A DNA stretch of 64,000 nucleotides from Phaseolus vulgaris (Eukaryota; Streptophyta; Magnoliopsida; Fabales; Fabaceae): contig NC_023758.2 of NCBI RefSeq assembly GCF_000499845.2, positions 12,001,927-12,065,926 of the forward strand, written 5' to 3'. Under the pieces are notes generated by a model. That model searched no databases. It saw only the letters and a list, made by a program, of their open reading frames with translations, and had not been told where the DNA came from. A program made the position numbers and the translations under genes. How positions within the stretch are numbered: position 1 is the stretch's first letter; each line of letters begins with the position of its first letter. Shown piece after piece: positions 30,873 through 41,830 of this stretch.

Positions 30873-31345
30873 ATGGTATCAACAAGGTAGATGACAAGCG
30901 AGAGAATGATCGAGGTCGAGCAAATGGCTATGTTATAGAGAGAGATGGCAGAGATGCGCTGGAAGAACAAGGAGAAGATGCAAATCATGTGGCAGAAGAA
31001 CGAGGAGGAGATACAAATCCTCCAAGAATAGAATGATCAAATGAAGCAACAAATGGTCGGGATCATACCTGAACCAAGGCCCCAAAGGCCAAATTCGGAA
31101 GCCAGAAGACCAGCCTCCCCGGAATAATCCGAGGACACACAAAATCAAGAGAGGACAACCATTCTATGAACTCAGACTCATCAATCATCCAGGCTTCACC
31201 AATCGGAACACACTATTTTTTTGGAGGAAAAACCTAAGAGACATCCCTTTATTGATCAAATCATGGAAGCACAACTTCCTCCTAATTGGAAAGGTTTGAA
31301 CATTGACCGATATGATCTTAATCAAATGTAGACTCGATGTGAGGT
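30873..31345 (+). pseudogene. Gypsy-B gag N-terminal remnant
   Basis: ATG at 30873 starts MVSTR and then a stop. Through several stops the frame keeps a Glu/Lys/Gln-rich helix (MAEMRWKNKEKMQ, NEEEIQILQE) like the Gypsy-C gag start (MVATRNNNDAMAEQM, MIQILQAQMEELRQ). Near 31230-31315, KPKRHPFIDQIMEAQLPP and NWKGLNIDRYD match KRGHPFTDEI ... DKWRGLVIKLYD of Gypsy-C. The capsid domain beyond this is gone. Confidence 0.75.
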
Positions 31346-31357
31346 AATCGAGAAAAT

Positions 31358-31665
31358 GATTGTTATTATTTAAATTTGTTTTGATATTATTCTAAAGATA
31401 AAAAATATGATTGCTATTATTTAAATCTTTTGTGATATTATTCTAAATATTAAATATATGTTTGTTATTATTTAAATCTTTTGTGATATTATTCTAAACA
31501 TAAAAGATATGATTGTTATTATTTAAATCTGTTGTGATTTGATTCTGAAGATAAAAGATATGATTGTTTTTATTTAAATCTATTATGATATGATTATGAA
31601 GATAAAAGATATGATTGTTATTATTTAAATCTGTTGTGATATTATTCGGGTGAAAAAAGACGAAT
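31358..31665. repeat. Tandem repeat, 51 bp x 6
   Basis: gattgttattatttaaatct recurs at about 31358, 31409, 31459, 31511, 31562 and 31613. It is AT-rich with few changes. It seems to form the U3 part of the LTR-like block that follows. Confidence 0.85.
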
Positions 31666-31873
31666 GAGATCAGCAAAAACTCTATAAATAGAGGATGACC
31701 CTCAAAAAGTAAGATAAGTATTATTTTATGCAATACATACTACACTGATATATTTTATGCTCATACTGACTTGATCGTCGGAGTATTGTCAACAGGTGAG
31801 GCCCCTCCCATCTAATTATGACTTCCACACATTTAGGATATTTTCAATTATGATGAAATTTCGAACACCATTT
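31666..31873 (+). repeat. Foreign gypsy LTR fragment (R-U5) inside Gypsy-B
   Basis: A TATA box, ctataaatagag (about 31682), is followed by the U5 motif tactgacttgatcgtcggagt (from about 31765) and tcaacaggtgaggcccc. It differs from both Gypsy-B LTRs, so it belongs to another family inserted in or recombined into the element. I could not find target-site duplications for it. Confidence 0.6.
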
Positions 31874-32344
31874 GGTCAAGGAACCTTTGCCTGAACATGA
31901 CAATCCCTCTCAATACCCAAAGACTCAGATCGGTCAAGGAAGTTTTGTCTTAACATGGAAATCCCTCCCAATGCCTCAAGGCTCTGCTCGGTCAAGGAAG
32001 GTTTGCCCTAACATGGCAATCCCTTCCGATGCCCTAAGACTCAGCTCGATTAAGGAAGTTTTTCCTTAACATGGCAATCCCTCCTGATGCCCAAAAACTC
32101 AGCTCGGTCAAGGACGCTTTGCCTTAACATGGCAATCACTCCAGATGCCCCAAGGCTTGGCACGATTAAGGAAGTTTTTCCTAACAATCGACAATCCCTT
32201 CCGATGCCTAAAAATCTCTACACTACAACTAAGGAAGCTTTGCCTCAACATGACAATCCCTCTCGGATAGTGATAAACCAAATAGTTAGCTCGGGTAAGG
32301 AAGCTTTGTTTGAAACAACAATCCCTCCCAACAACTTACCTTAA
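31874..32344. repeat. Tandem repeat, 58 bp x 8, in the 3' region of Gypsy-B
   Basis: Anchors ggtcaagga or gattaagga at 31874, 31932, 31990, 32048, 32106 and 32164 (exact 58-bp spacing), then looser units at about 32227 and 32293. Units share acatggcaatccctcc. 32345-32750 after the array has no gene. Confidence 0.88.
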
Positions 32345-32750
32345 AAAGGTTTTTAATGAGACCTACATGGTCAGATCATTAAACAAGAAAAACGTAAGGT
32401 AAAGCAAACAATCAGAATTCAACTTATTAAAGTGATTAGAGTAAAACCTAGAAAAGTTCGAAATGAACCGTTATTTATAGATTTCTTATCATGAAAGGAT
32501 GAAACGTTGTCTTGTTCTCAATTGTTGGATTTACTTTAATCCAATGAGTTCAAATGGTTGGAGCACGAAACGACACAGTTAGCTGAACATTTAAATCTTC
32601 TAGATAAAAAATTAGGTTAAACCCGAACGAAGTGTTGAGTGACATACATCCAATCACCACTGACACTGCAAACCATTAATGATCAAAATTTTCACTTCCA
32701 ACCTCGAGACACCAAACGATCACATCTAGGCTCTTCTGGAAGGTTCTCCC

Positions 32751-32768
32751 TTGAGCCTAGGAGCCAAG
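32751..32768 (+). other. Polypurine tract of Gypsy-B
   Basis: cttgagcctaggagccaag lies directly before TGTACCGG, matching the PPTs of Gypsy-A and Gypsy-C. Confidence 0.7.
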
Positions 32769-33212
32769 TGTACCGGTTAAAGTCGAGTGGACCAAGTCAC
32801 TTAGTATCAGAAGCCGACCAGTCAAATAGATTCAATACATTAAGATAAGATAAAGAGATACATGATAAATCAGGTAATATGGTATAAATTCAGTAACACG
32901 CGATAAATCAAGTAATGTTGTTTTGGCAAAGATGTGCAAAAGATTGCACTAAGTACAGTCCATAAACGAAATAGCGCATTATGAGCACTATAAATAAACA
33001 TCGTCACACAAGAGTAAGGTACGCTTTTATCAATATATCATTCATTCTTATACAGAACACTTACTTGATCGTTGGAGAACCTTTTACAGGTTTACTCCCG
33101 ACCGAATACCGAAGAGTGAGTACGAGAAGGAAGCAGAAGAAGGAACGACTGAGGGACGAGAGGTAATTGTTCAAGTCAGTAATAGGTACTATCTAGACCC
33201 TATACAAGTACA
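32769..33212 (+). repeat. Gypsy-B 3' LTR (444 bp)
   Basis: TGTACCGG to AAGTACA, followed by the caatc duplication. It has ctataaataa at about 32991 and the U5 motif cttacttgatcgttgga at about 33060. Confidence 0.87.
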
Positions 33213-33217
33213 CAATC

Positions 33218-34220
33218 AAATTAAATACAATCGTATAACTTAGATATTTATATAGTAATAACTGATTGAATGAAAAAAAAATTGAATTGTATTTTTAAGT
33301 ATTTTAAATATCTCAGTACAAACCCAAAAGGACTTATAGATATAGATAAATCTCACCGTACTCACTCAATTCTTATATTTATTTATAAACTTATAATTTT
33401 TTATGTTTTTATTTGAGTGTTAGAAAAATTTTCTACAAATAAATATTTCCTCATCCTTTTCGACAAAACTTAACTATCATACTTCATAGTGATAACTCGT
33501 AGACAAGTAAATCATCTTCTACTTCGGAAAGACCAATACTCTTTTCCCGTAAGAATAATTATTTGTTTAAAATTTCACTTAAGGAAATTGTGTTCTATTA
33601 AGCTTCTATGAAAAAATGTAGCACAATAGGCACAACTTTTTATTTGTATATTTCAGTTGAAATAATATCTCCTTTTAATAGCAGTGAAATTTAATATCCA
33701 AAAATTGTATATTTTTATTAAAACGAATTAATTACCATTTAATTATAAAGTTACTTTTCTTAACAGTAGCTGAATTAATTGTTACACTTTGTCTCATCAT
33801 CAATTCAATTTTAATCTTTAAGAATTAAGATTACAGATAATTTGATTACTATTAAAATTAGTAACCTGTGCTGTTATTATCATAATTAATTTGATTTCAA
33901 ATATAAAGATAATTTATATCACAATTAATTTATTTTTTAATTAGAATTTAATTTTTTTTTAAAAAGTAGCTTCTATACTTAATTAAATATACAATATAAA
34001 TAATTTCCCTTGTGACTTTATTTATTATTTTGTTCACTTTTGTTTTTGTTTCTTCTTTTTTTAGTCACTTTAAATAAAGTTGCTGAGTGTCTATTTATCT
34101 ATTACATAAAAAAAATTGTGAAATCAAGTTGTTACAGCAGATATGAACATGTTTTCGTGTCATTTTATGAAAAGAAAATTAGGAGTGAACTTAAAGAAAG
34201 AGGGATTGAAAAAGCAATCC
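33218..34220. other. AT-rich region without genes
   Basis: Long A/T runs and stops throughout. The frame 34040-34231 has no recognisable domain. Confidence 0.5.
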
Positions 34221-34590
34221 CCAAAGTTTAAACTTGTTGATGGGCCTGTTCATTATATACCCAAAGTTTAAACTTGTTGATGAGCCTGTTCACTAGAAAA
34301 AGACAACTTCTTCCTACACCCAATCATTTTTAACCTTCACCCAACATAAATTTTTTATTTTCGAAAATATTCTTAATTCCAGAAATGAAAATCCATAACT
34401 AAAAATAATACATTTCGAAAAAGTATATCTAGAATTCAAAATTCAAAATCTCATTTTGGATAAAAAAAAATCCATAATACATATAATTCGTTCCAGAAAA
34501 GAATATTCGTAATGTATAACCTTATTTATTTAAGGATATTTTCTTCTTTTCATACTAAAATTGGGTGTTTATATGGTGCAGGAAGTAATT
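34221..34590. repeat. 40-bp direct repeat and a small TIR element
   Basis: ccaaagtttaaacttgttga occurs twice, 40 bp apart (34221 and 34261), with atgrgcctgttca following both. Next to it, cttcttcctacaccc (about 34307) faces ggtgcaggaagtaatt (about 34578) in inverted orientation. They enclose about 270 AT-rich bp, like the edges of the unit around Copia-2. A MITE is plausible; no clear target-site duplication was found. Confidence 0.45.
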
Positions 34591-34599
34591 GTCATACAA

Positions 34600-36735
34600 A
34601 AACTGTGGATGTTCTGAAATGAGACATCCAAAAGCACATATGTAATATCTATAAATAAAATCAATTAATGAATTCGATTTTTTATTTATTTTTTCTAAAA
34701 CTTAAAGTGTATAGATTGTGTTTTGGTTTATGAAAAAAAATCAATTTATTTGATTTTACTCTTCTTTTCTTTTATAAGTATTTTAAAAACTCGACTCAAA
34801 GCATGCCCACATATTTTTAGTTTGTTAAAAACATTCATAATAATGCTTACCTGAGTGAGTTACTTATTTTAATTTTGTGGCCTTAAAATGTTATAAGTTT
34901 GCTCTACATAAAAATTCACTCAAATATTATTAAATAAGTATTTAACTCAATTTGTGAAGCTTTAAAATTGATCTCATACTAATATTCATTTATCTTTTCT
35001 TTAAATTTAATTCGAAACAAAATACTTTTTAAGCAATGTTAACTATATAAACAACGGTTCTTATATAAATAATGTCACATTTATTAACTTTAAGTCATTT
35101 TTCTAATAAAAGAGAACTATTCCGTTTTACACATTTCAGCAAGTGTTTTTAAAAGATAATTTCCATATAGCATTGGTGAAAAAGGTTTTCCAATTACTCT
35201 AAACACGGTGTTTAAATTAATAATTATAAAAGTTATGACTATTGTAAATGGAACACCTATATGAAGATATTGCAAATGGGATTTTGAACCCTAAAACTAC
35301 ATTCGCAGAAATGGAAGGGACGCTCAACTTCCTAACTTCCTTTCTTTCTCAAGTAATTTGGAGAAAAGTTGGTTACTCTATTCACGCAGGTCTTCCTCCA
35401 TCACCAGCGGTTGTTCCGTTTTCGACGATCATGACTATGGAATAGTTACGCTCACCTAGGGTTTGAAAGTGCAGTAGTTGTGATTTCTTCATCTATAAAT
35501 ATCACATTCATTTGCTTTTGAAGATGCATCTCTCTCACTCACCTTCTTCATATTCTTCACCCACCTCAGTAGATCCTTTGTTCTTCCTATTACCTTTCCT
35601 TATTTTTCTCTTTCTCCCTTATCATTTAATATTTTACTTTATTATAATATTTTTGGGTTTATTATTACTCTTTTAAAGAGTAACTTGCTATTTCTGATCT
35701 TCGAAAATTTCTAAAAAGTTCCTCTGATATCTGAAGGACTTACGCAATACACCGCGGATAAATTCTTACGGACAATGATCACTCACACCTCGAAAAATGT
35801 TCGTATTTTAAAGTCTCATTTATTACAATCATAGTTGACAATGTAAAAAAAAATACTTAATTAATAAAATATTTATTCGACATCTTATCATTTCATAAAA
35901 AAAACAGATTATCCCTTATCTAGATGAATTATCATTATAGTTTTTTAAATGATTTTAAAACTATAATAAAGTATTTGTTGTTGACTATGACATAGCCAAT
36001 GATTTTGAACTCATCTTCCTCTCAGATACAGCTTTACGAGTATATATTATCATGTTTTATGTCGTTTTTCAAACTGAAATTGAAATTAAAAAAGTTTTGC
36101 AGGTTGCATGTGGAATTATGAAGATTAGCTGATATATAACGTAACGTAATATATAAATTTAATGCCAACTAATTATTCAGTACCATGTTTCTTGAGAGAA
36201 TATGGACAGAACTAACACCTAAGTATGACAGAACAAGGGCCACCACCACTCAGATCCAAACATGCAACTCAAACACAATTTTCTGTGTTTTTCTTGAATT
36301 AAATTGTTCTGCCTCATGGTCATCTTTTCTTAGGTCACATGTATTTTCAATATAAAATTTATTTATATATATTTTATAATTTTTACATGAATTAATTTTA
36401 GAATATAGAAAAAATATTTTTTACCTTTTGAAAGTGCTTATTAAAAAACTTAGTTTATCAAAATTTTAGTCAGTATACATACACTTTTAGTTTTGTTTTG
36501 ATATAGATGATGTGTTACATCATCTAACTTTTCATTTAATACTTGTAATAATAATTTTTATAGTATGATATTCCTCAATATTTTGCTTCTCTTTTTGGCT
36601 TAATTTATCCTTTTCCTTTTCATCACCCGTACTTCATTCTTTTCTTTTACATTACCCAATTCTTATTAATCCTACATGTAATAGTTTTAAGTTTGCAAAA
36701 TTTAATTGTAATTATTCATAGTTAGAATAAGCATT
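34600..36735. other. AT-rich region, one leader-like stretch
   Basis: No recognisable gene. 35248-35445 is open (MEHLYEDIANGILNPKTTF) without a domain I know. About 35500-35620 has tataaatatcac then a CT-rich stretch, like a promoter or LTR leader. The rest is AT-rich. Confidence 0.35.
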
Positions 36736-37330
36736 GGATGGTGGAAGTTGAGAGAGTTGTTATTGATTTTGGTATTGTTGTTGTTGATCAAGTGAAGGCT
36801 GAATTTCTTGTTGGTAAAAAATTTAAGAAGTTTGTTGAAGATATAGGAGTTGATTCAGGATCTTAGGATGATATTTTGTTGATATGTTCTCTTTGGAGGA
36901 TGTACATGAATCAAATTAGTTGCTACCCAAAAAACTAGTTGCCTCTTGAAAATTCCGATATTTTAGAAGGACTCTCTTATCTCAAATCTACAACTAATGG
37001 AACAAGCCCTAAATTAATTGTTTTCAAACGAGTTACTTCCAAATCTGTTTTTTAATATTTAGTTTTGTAAAATTGTTTTTGAATCTCTTTCAGCCGATGA
37101 ACAAGAGACTCAAAAGTCATGTCCGATCATCTTGGCAGTAGATATAGTTTAATTTACATTGACTGATATTTTCTTAGAAGAAGCCAATTTGATCTTTAAG
37201 CTTAAGGCTGAAAAGATGGATAAGGAGAAATCATTAAGTGAAGACAATGAACCGGTTCAAATCTCCAAAAGAGTGTGACATTCATCTCAAGTCATAATAA
37301 AAGCCAATAAGTTGACCTCCAAAATAGGTC
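36736..37330 (+). pseudogene. Degraded coding-like stretch of unknown origin
   Basis: The plus strand gives VEVERVVIDFGIVVVDQ, KAEFLVGKKFKKFVEDIG and then stops; near 37190 LIFKLKAEKMDKEKSL follows. Composition and codon-like pattern differ from the flanking A/T runs. I do not recognise a family; it could be a transposon remnant or chance. Confidence 0.25.
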
Positions 37331-38645
37331 AACTAAAGAAAAAGTAATGGTACTGATGTGCATCAATATCATATGATTTTATTACCGTTATTGAATATAA
37401 TTGAGGGTTAATCTGATATGAGTTTTAGAATTCAATCATTTCTCCTTGTTATCTTTATGGGAGTTACACGTTAGAGAATGTTCCCTCGTTTATCTTCTAG
37501 TATTTATTTAATTTTTTCATTTTTTGTTTTAAACTCTCAATGTAGTTGTTTAGACCTTGAGACTTTCTTTGTTTTTTTTTTTTTTTGTTCGCATGGGTTT
37601 GGTCTTGTCTCTCTATGTTTTTGTTTTATGTTTTCTTTTTTAGTTTTATGCTATTTTCCATGTGATACACGTGTTGTCTAGCATGAATTTTATAAAATAA
37701 AAACTTGCTATATTATTTAACTAGTTGTATGAAATATTTACCTTAAGAAAATTTTATAATTTTTAAAAATATTTCAATATATTAAATTTGAATTGATATG
37801 TTTTGTTTTTCAAATACTTTCTTCAAATAAAAATTTAACCATTAAATTTTAATTTTTTTATTTAAATAAAGTATTTAAATTACCACTAGATTAAAAATGA
37901 ATTAAAATAATAAATAATTATTAAGTATTAATAATATAAAAATTATAATATTGATAATAATTTTTATTCTATCTTGATTAATGTTATTTTTTAATTAAAA
38001 TTTATTCAAAAAATTTGTCTGACGTTAATAAAACTTTTTCTCAATTAATATAGTCTCATTTTTTTTTTCAGGCTAAACAACTTCTTTGGTTGACATTGGT
38101 TAAAGAAACTTAATTAATGTTGGTTGAAAGTTTTCTTTATCAACACATGAAAAAAAAAATCCTAACAAAATGATTGGTAAAAGATAACATTGATCTTCTT
38201 ATAGAAAAATCACTAGAAACATTAAAAAAATAACCACAAAAGATGTTAATTGAAAAATTTGAATTCTCATTGAAAAAACTCTAACTAATATAAAGCGAGA
38301 GATAATGGTCTAAAACAAAGAAAATTAAACCTCACAATAAAAATAAAAAATAACTCCTATTGATATCAATGAAACTAGGAAAGAGGTACTCCTCCATAGA
38401 AAAATATTAACTAACACATATTAAGAAACTACTTCAACATGTGTTAGTAAATAAATAAACAATTATAATTGATATTTGTTGGATTTTTTTAGTGACATCA
38501 ATTGAAAATGATTTTAGGACATAAATGAAGAAAAAAAAAGTATGTATTTGATATAAGTTAAAAAAACAACATCTGACGAACACAACTTTGATTAATGATT
38601 TGTTTGCTTCCACAGTTATATTGTTGATGAGGAATGGTGAGTGCG
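37331..38645. other. AT-rich region with dispersed short repeats
   Basis: About 38060-38620 contains repeated ttggttgaaa/aacattgat-type motifs in both orientations, as in subterminal regions of some DNA transposons, but no termini could be defined. 37478-37681 is a T-rich open frame without meaning. Confidence 0.35.
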
Positions 38646-38960
38646 GATGAAGCGTATTTGGTTTAGGGTTTAGGGTTTATGTGAGTCATAATCGATTAGG
38701 TGCAGTAATACACAAAGGCCATAATCGATTAACATTTTTTCTAGTAGATAATCAATTATGTATGAGAAAACATATGCAAGATAATCAATTATGTCCTATA
38801 TTTTCTAAGCAAAATTGTTTATGTGGTGCCTTTAACCTCAATCATAATTGATTACTAGCTAATTTAAGACCTTTAATAGATTATGTTCAATCTTTATCTT
38901 CAGGTATACTCAATTATGCTTATGTTTTGTAAACTTACTCATTGCAATTGTTTTGTTTGA
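38646..38960. repeat. Telomere-like 19-mer and ATAATCGATTAT-type motifs
   Basis: ggtttagggtttagggttt at 38660-38678 is 2.5 units of the plant telomere repeat. It is followed by about seven copies or variants of ataatcgattat (a palindrome) to 38925. This resembles LTR DNA of unknown family. Confidence 0.5.
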
Positions 38961-39600
38961 CTTGGTTTGAGGTTGTTATTGAGTTGTTGGTGTTCGTTCT
39001 TGACTTTAGTGGTGTTCCTTCTTGGCTGGTGGGATGTGTTCTCTAGGTCCTCTTGCTTGTAAGCTTGTTGTGGTGTGGAGGTTTGAAAAAAAATTTAGGA
39101 TTCTTGACATTACTTTTTGTGAGGCTCGTTCATAAAACAAGTAAGTTTTTTATTTATTTTTATGGATTTGTGTAGCATATTTTTGAAATGATTTGGAGTA
39201 CATGCATGTTTGTTTGTATGAATATGTTAGCAATGATTTGGTGTGGAGTGATGTGGTTGTTCATGGGTTTAGGGTTTTGAATTTTGGGAACTGGAAAAAA
39301 AATTATGTAATTAAAGTGTTTTAGATGTTAAAAAATATGTTTACTCGTATTTAAAAAAATTGTAGTACTCTAAAATATTTAAATAAAGTATTACTGAATT
39401 TGTGGTTGTATTTAAAAAAAAATTAAACATTTAATTAATGCCTATTAAATAATTTTAAAAAAAAATTATATTTCAATTAATAATTAGAAACTTGTAGATT
39501 TGTATATAATTGGTTGCATAATTAATTTAGGTTATTAATAAATAAATTTATTTGTTAACTTTGAGTCCTTTGGTCTTTAACCCTATGCTTTAAAATTTTA
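38961..39600. other. AT-rich region without genes
   Basis: No open frame of interest and no clear repeat. Confidence 0.45.
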
Positions 39601-40060
39601 TTTTTGTGTATTAGAATTAGTTATTAATTAATTTTTCTATATTATAATTACTTACAAAATAATTTTTCTGTGTTATAATTAGTTAAAATTTAATTAGTTA
39701 TAATTTTATTTGTGTGTATTTTAATTACTTATTTCATTTATTTGTGTGTATTATAATTAGTTATAAATTTATTTGTGTGTATAGTTATAATTTTATTTGT
39801 GTGTAATATAATTAGTTGTTAATTTATTTTGTGTTTTGTGATAATTTATAATTTGATTTGTGTGTATTATAATTTGTTATAAATTTATTTATGTGTATTA
39901 TAAATAATTATAAATTTATTTATGTGCAATATAGTTAGTTAAAATTGTATTAGTGTGTATTATAATTAGTTAAAATTTTATTTGTGTGAATTATAATTAT
40001 GTTGACATGAATATGAATTTGTGTGTTATACTTAGTTATAATTTTTTTTTCTTAATATAG
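39601..40060. repeat. Irregular tandem repeat of tgtgtattataattagtta type
   Basis: Units of about 25-40 bp (atttatttgtgtgtattataattagttataa with variants) fill this stretch, roughly a dozen times, with irregular spacing. Confidence 0.7.
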
Positions 40061-40069
40061 TTAGTTATG

Positions 40070-40440
40070 ATGGTAACCCTAGTAACCCTGCCCTTAAAGT
40101 TATCCCTAATCATAACATTAACCCTATGTCTATACATAATTCTAACCCTAACTACACTCCTTGCACAATCCCTACACCTTTACCTAACCTACCCCTAACC
40201 CTTAGCATAACCATTGCCCTAAATATAAACATAACTTTGTCCCTCACCATCAACTTAATTATAGCCATAACCTTAACCCTACATCCCTTTAGTCATAACC
40301 ATAATCTTAGTCTTAACCCTGACCATAAGCTAATCCCTAGCCCAACCTTAGCCCTTTACCCTTCCCCAAATAATAACCATAATATATGGTCATAAAAAAA
40401 TTACCCTACCATTAACAATAATGCTACTAGGGTAACTCCA
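40070..40440. repeat. Degenerate telomere-like (aaccct/ataacc) repeat DNA
   Basis: Dozens of aaccct, taaccc, cataac and cctaac hexamers in one orientation without exact periodicity. The strand is C-rich compared with its surroundings. The frame at 40126-40395 is only the translation of the repeat. Confidence 0.75.
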
Positions 40441-40829
40441 ACTGAAAATGATTAAAGTTACTTGTAGTATAAACACTATTTTAAGGTAACCATAACTCGA
40501 ATCGTACTTATTACCTTGACCATGAACGGTTAACGGTAACCGTCACGAAAATGTTTGACATGAGGAATATTATATATATGTTATTGAAGTAAATTGTGTT
40601 TCATGGTTGTCAATGACAAGATAAACATTATATGGATAACGATAGCAATTCGCGTCTACATTTTGAGAAGGAGGAGGTTAAAATTTTTGAAGACACAATT
40701 GCAATTTATAACGATGTTGCTCGTGTGGACATGAATCTAATTTCACAAATAGAAGAACAAATAAACAAAACACACAAGTTGCATCAGTGATGATCCTTTG
40801 CATCGTTGCTTTTAGATTGAATTTACTAC

Positions 40830-41830
40830 GTATGTTAAGTGATACAAGAAAATCTATTACTAAGTTTGAACCACGAAAAGAGCGTCGCAAACAAGAGTTG
40901 ATGGAGTACTTGGTGCACATTGAACATTGTCATGACATTATTCGCATGAGACTATAAGCATTTATTAAATTGTGTGAACAAATTAGGGAAACCAGACTTG
41001 TTAAGAATGCATATTGATCAATCGTGGAAGAAAAAGTTGCTAAACTTCTTTACATTATTGGAAATAACGTGAAAAATCAAAGTGTTTCATTCTTCTTCCA
41101 TCGGTTCAGAGAAACAGTTTTCCATCACTTTCATAATGTATTTAATGGGATTTTGATGTTGGAGGGATTATTCTTAAATCAACCACATGGTAGTGTTGTC
41201 CAACTGCAAATCTTAAATAACAATCAATTTTATCCCTACTTTTAAGGTCTGTTTATGAAAAATTTCATTTAAATTTGTCATAATTTTTTTGTATTTGAGT
41301 TTTATTAAAATTATAAATTTTGGTTTCCATTAGAATTGTTTAGGTGTCATAGATGAAACTCGTGCACGTGTTAGGATCCTATGTGTTGATGCACTTCATT
41401 TTTTAGGTAGAAAAGATTGAACAACTCATAACGTATTCATAGCTTGTGATTTTGACATGAAATTCGCATATGTAAAAAAAGTTTGAAGGACATGCGGAGG
41501 GAGGTCCACGATTTATTTAACGATCTTAGTGTTTTACAAAGAACCAAGTCACTAAACATTTTAAGGCAAAAGACGAAGTATAAGATAGTTTAATCCAGGT
41601 AACGTAATCAATAATGTCAACACCATTTCCTTAAATAAACCACAACTATAAAAGTGTAAGTATTTGACATCTTTGTAGGTCAAGCCCTCTACTACTAAAT
41701 GGTGTGCCAATTTCATTCACCATTACTACCTTATGGATGAGTTGTGGTCAAATGACAAAGCCGTTGAAAGTGGAGGAAGGAGACCCCGACAATCAAGTAG
41801 ACAGACTCCCACACAATATTACGATGTCGA
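40830..41830 (+). pseudogene. PIF/Harbinger-type transposase relic
   Basis: The plus strand reads VHIEHCHDIIRMRL, a stop, AFIKLCEQIRETRLV, then the open frame 41024-41245: VEEKVAKLLYIIGNNVKN, SFFFHRFRETVFHHFH and NNQFYPYF. After an intron-like AT stretch: CLGVIDETRARVRI and HNVFIACDFDMKFAYV (about 41335-41480). These match the helix-turn-helix region and the D-G/E-T and A-x-D-F-D-x-x-F blocks of plant Harbinger DDE transposases. Several stops make it dead. 41700-41830 (WCANFIHHYYLMDELW) may be a further piece. Confidence 0.78.

Larger units (their letters stand above)
29942..33212 (+). mobile_element. Gypsy-B: deletion derivative of a Tat-like gypsy element
   Basis: Two LTRs (29942-30828 with an insertion; 32769-33212) flanked by a perfect 5-bp duplication, caatc (29937-29941 and 33213-33217). 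The internal part has a gag start remnant, a foreign LTR-like block with a 51-bp tandem array, a 58-bp tandem array and a PPT. No protease, RT or integrase remains. It is non-autonomous or dead. Confidence 0.85.

Noticed and set aside
40126..40395. 89-codon plus-strand open frame rich in Leu, Ile, Asn, Pro and Thr
   Set aside because: It is the translation of the degenerate aaccct/ataacc repeat field; no protein signature.
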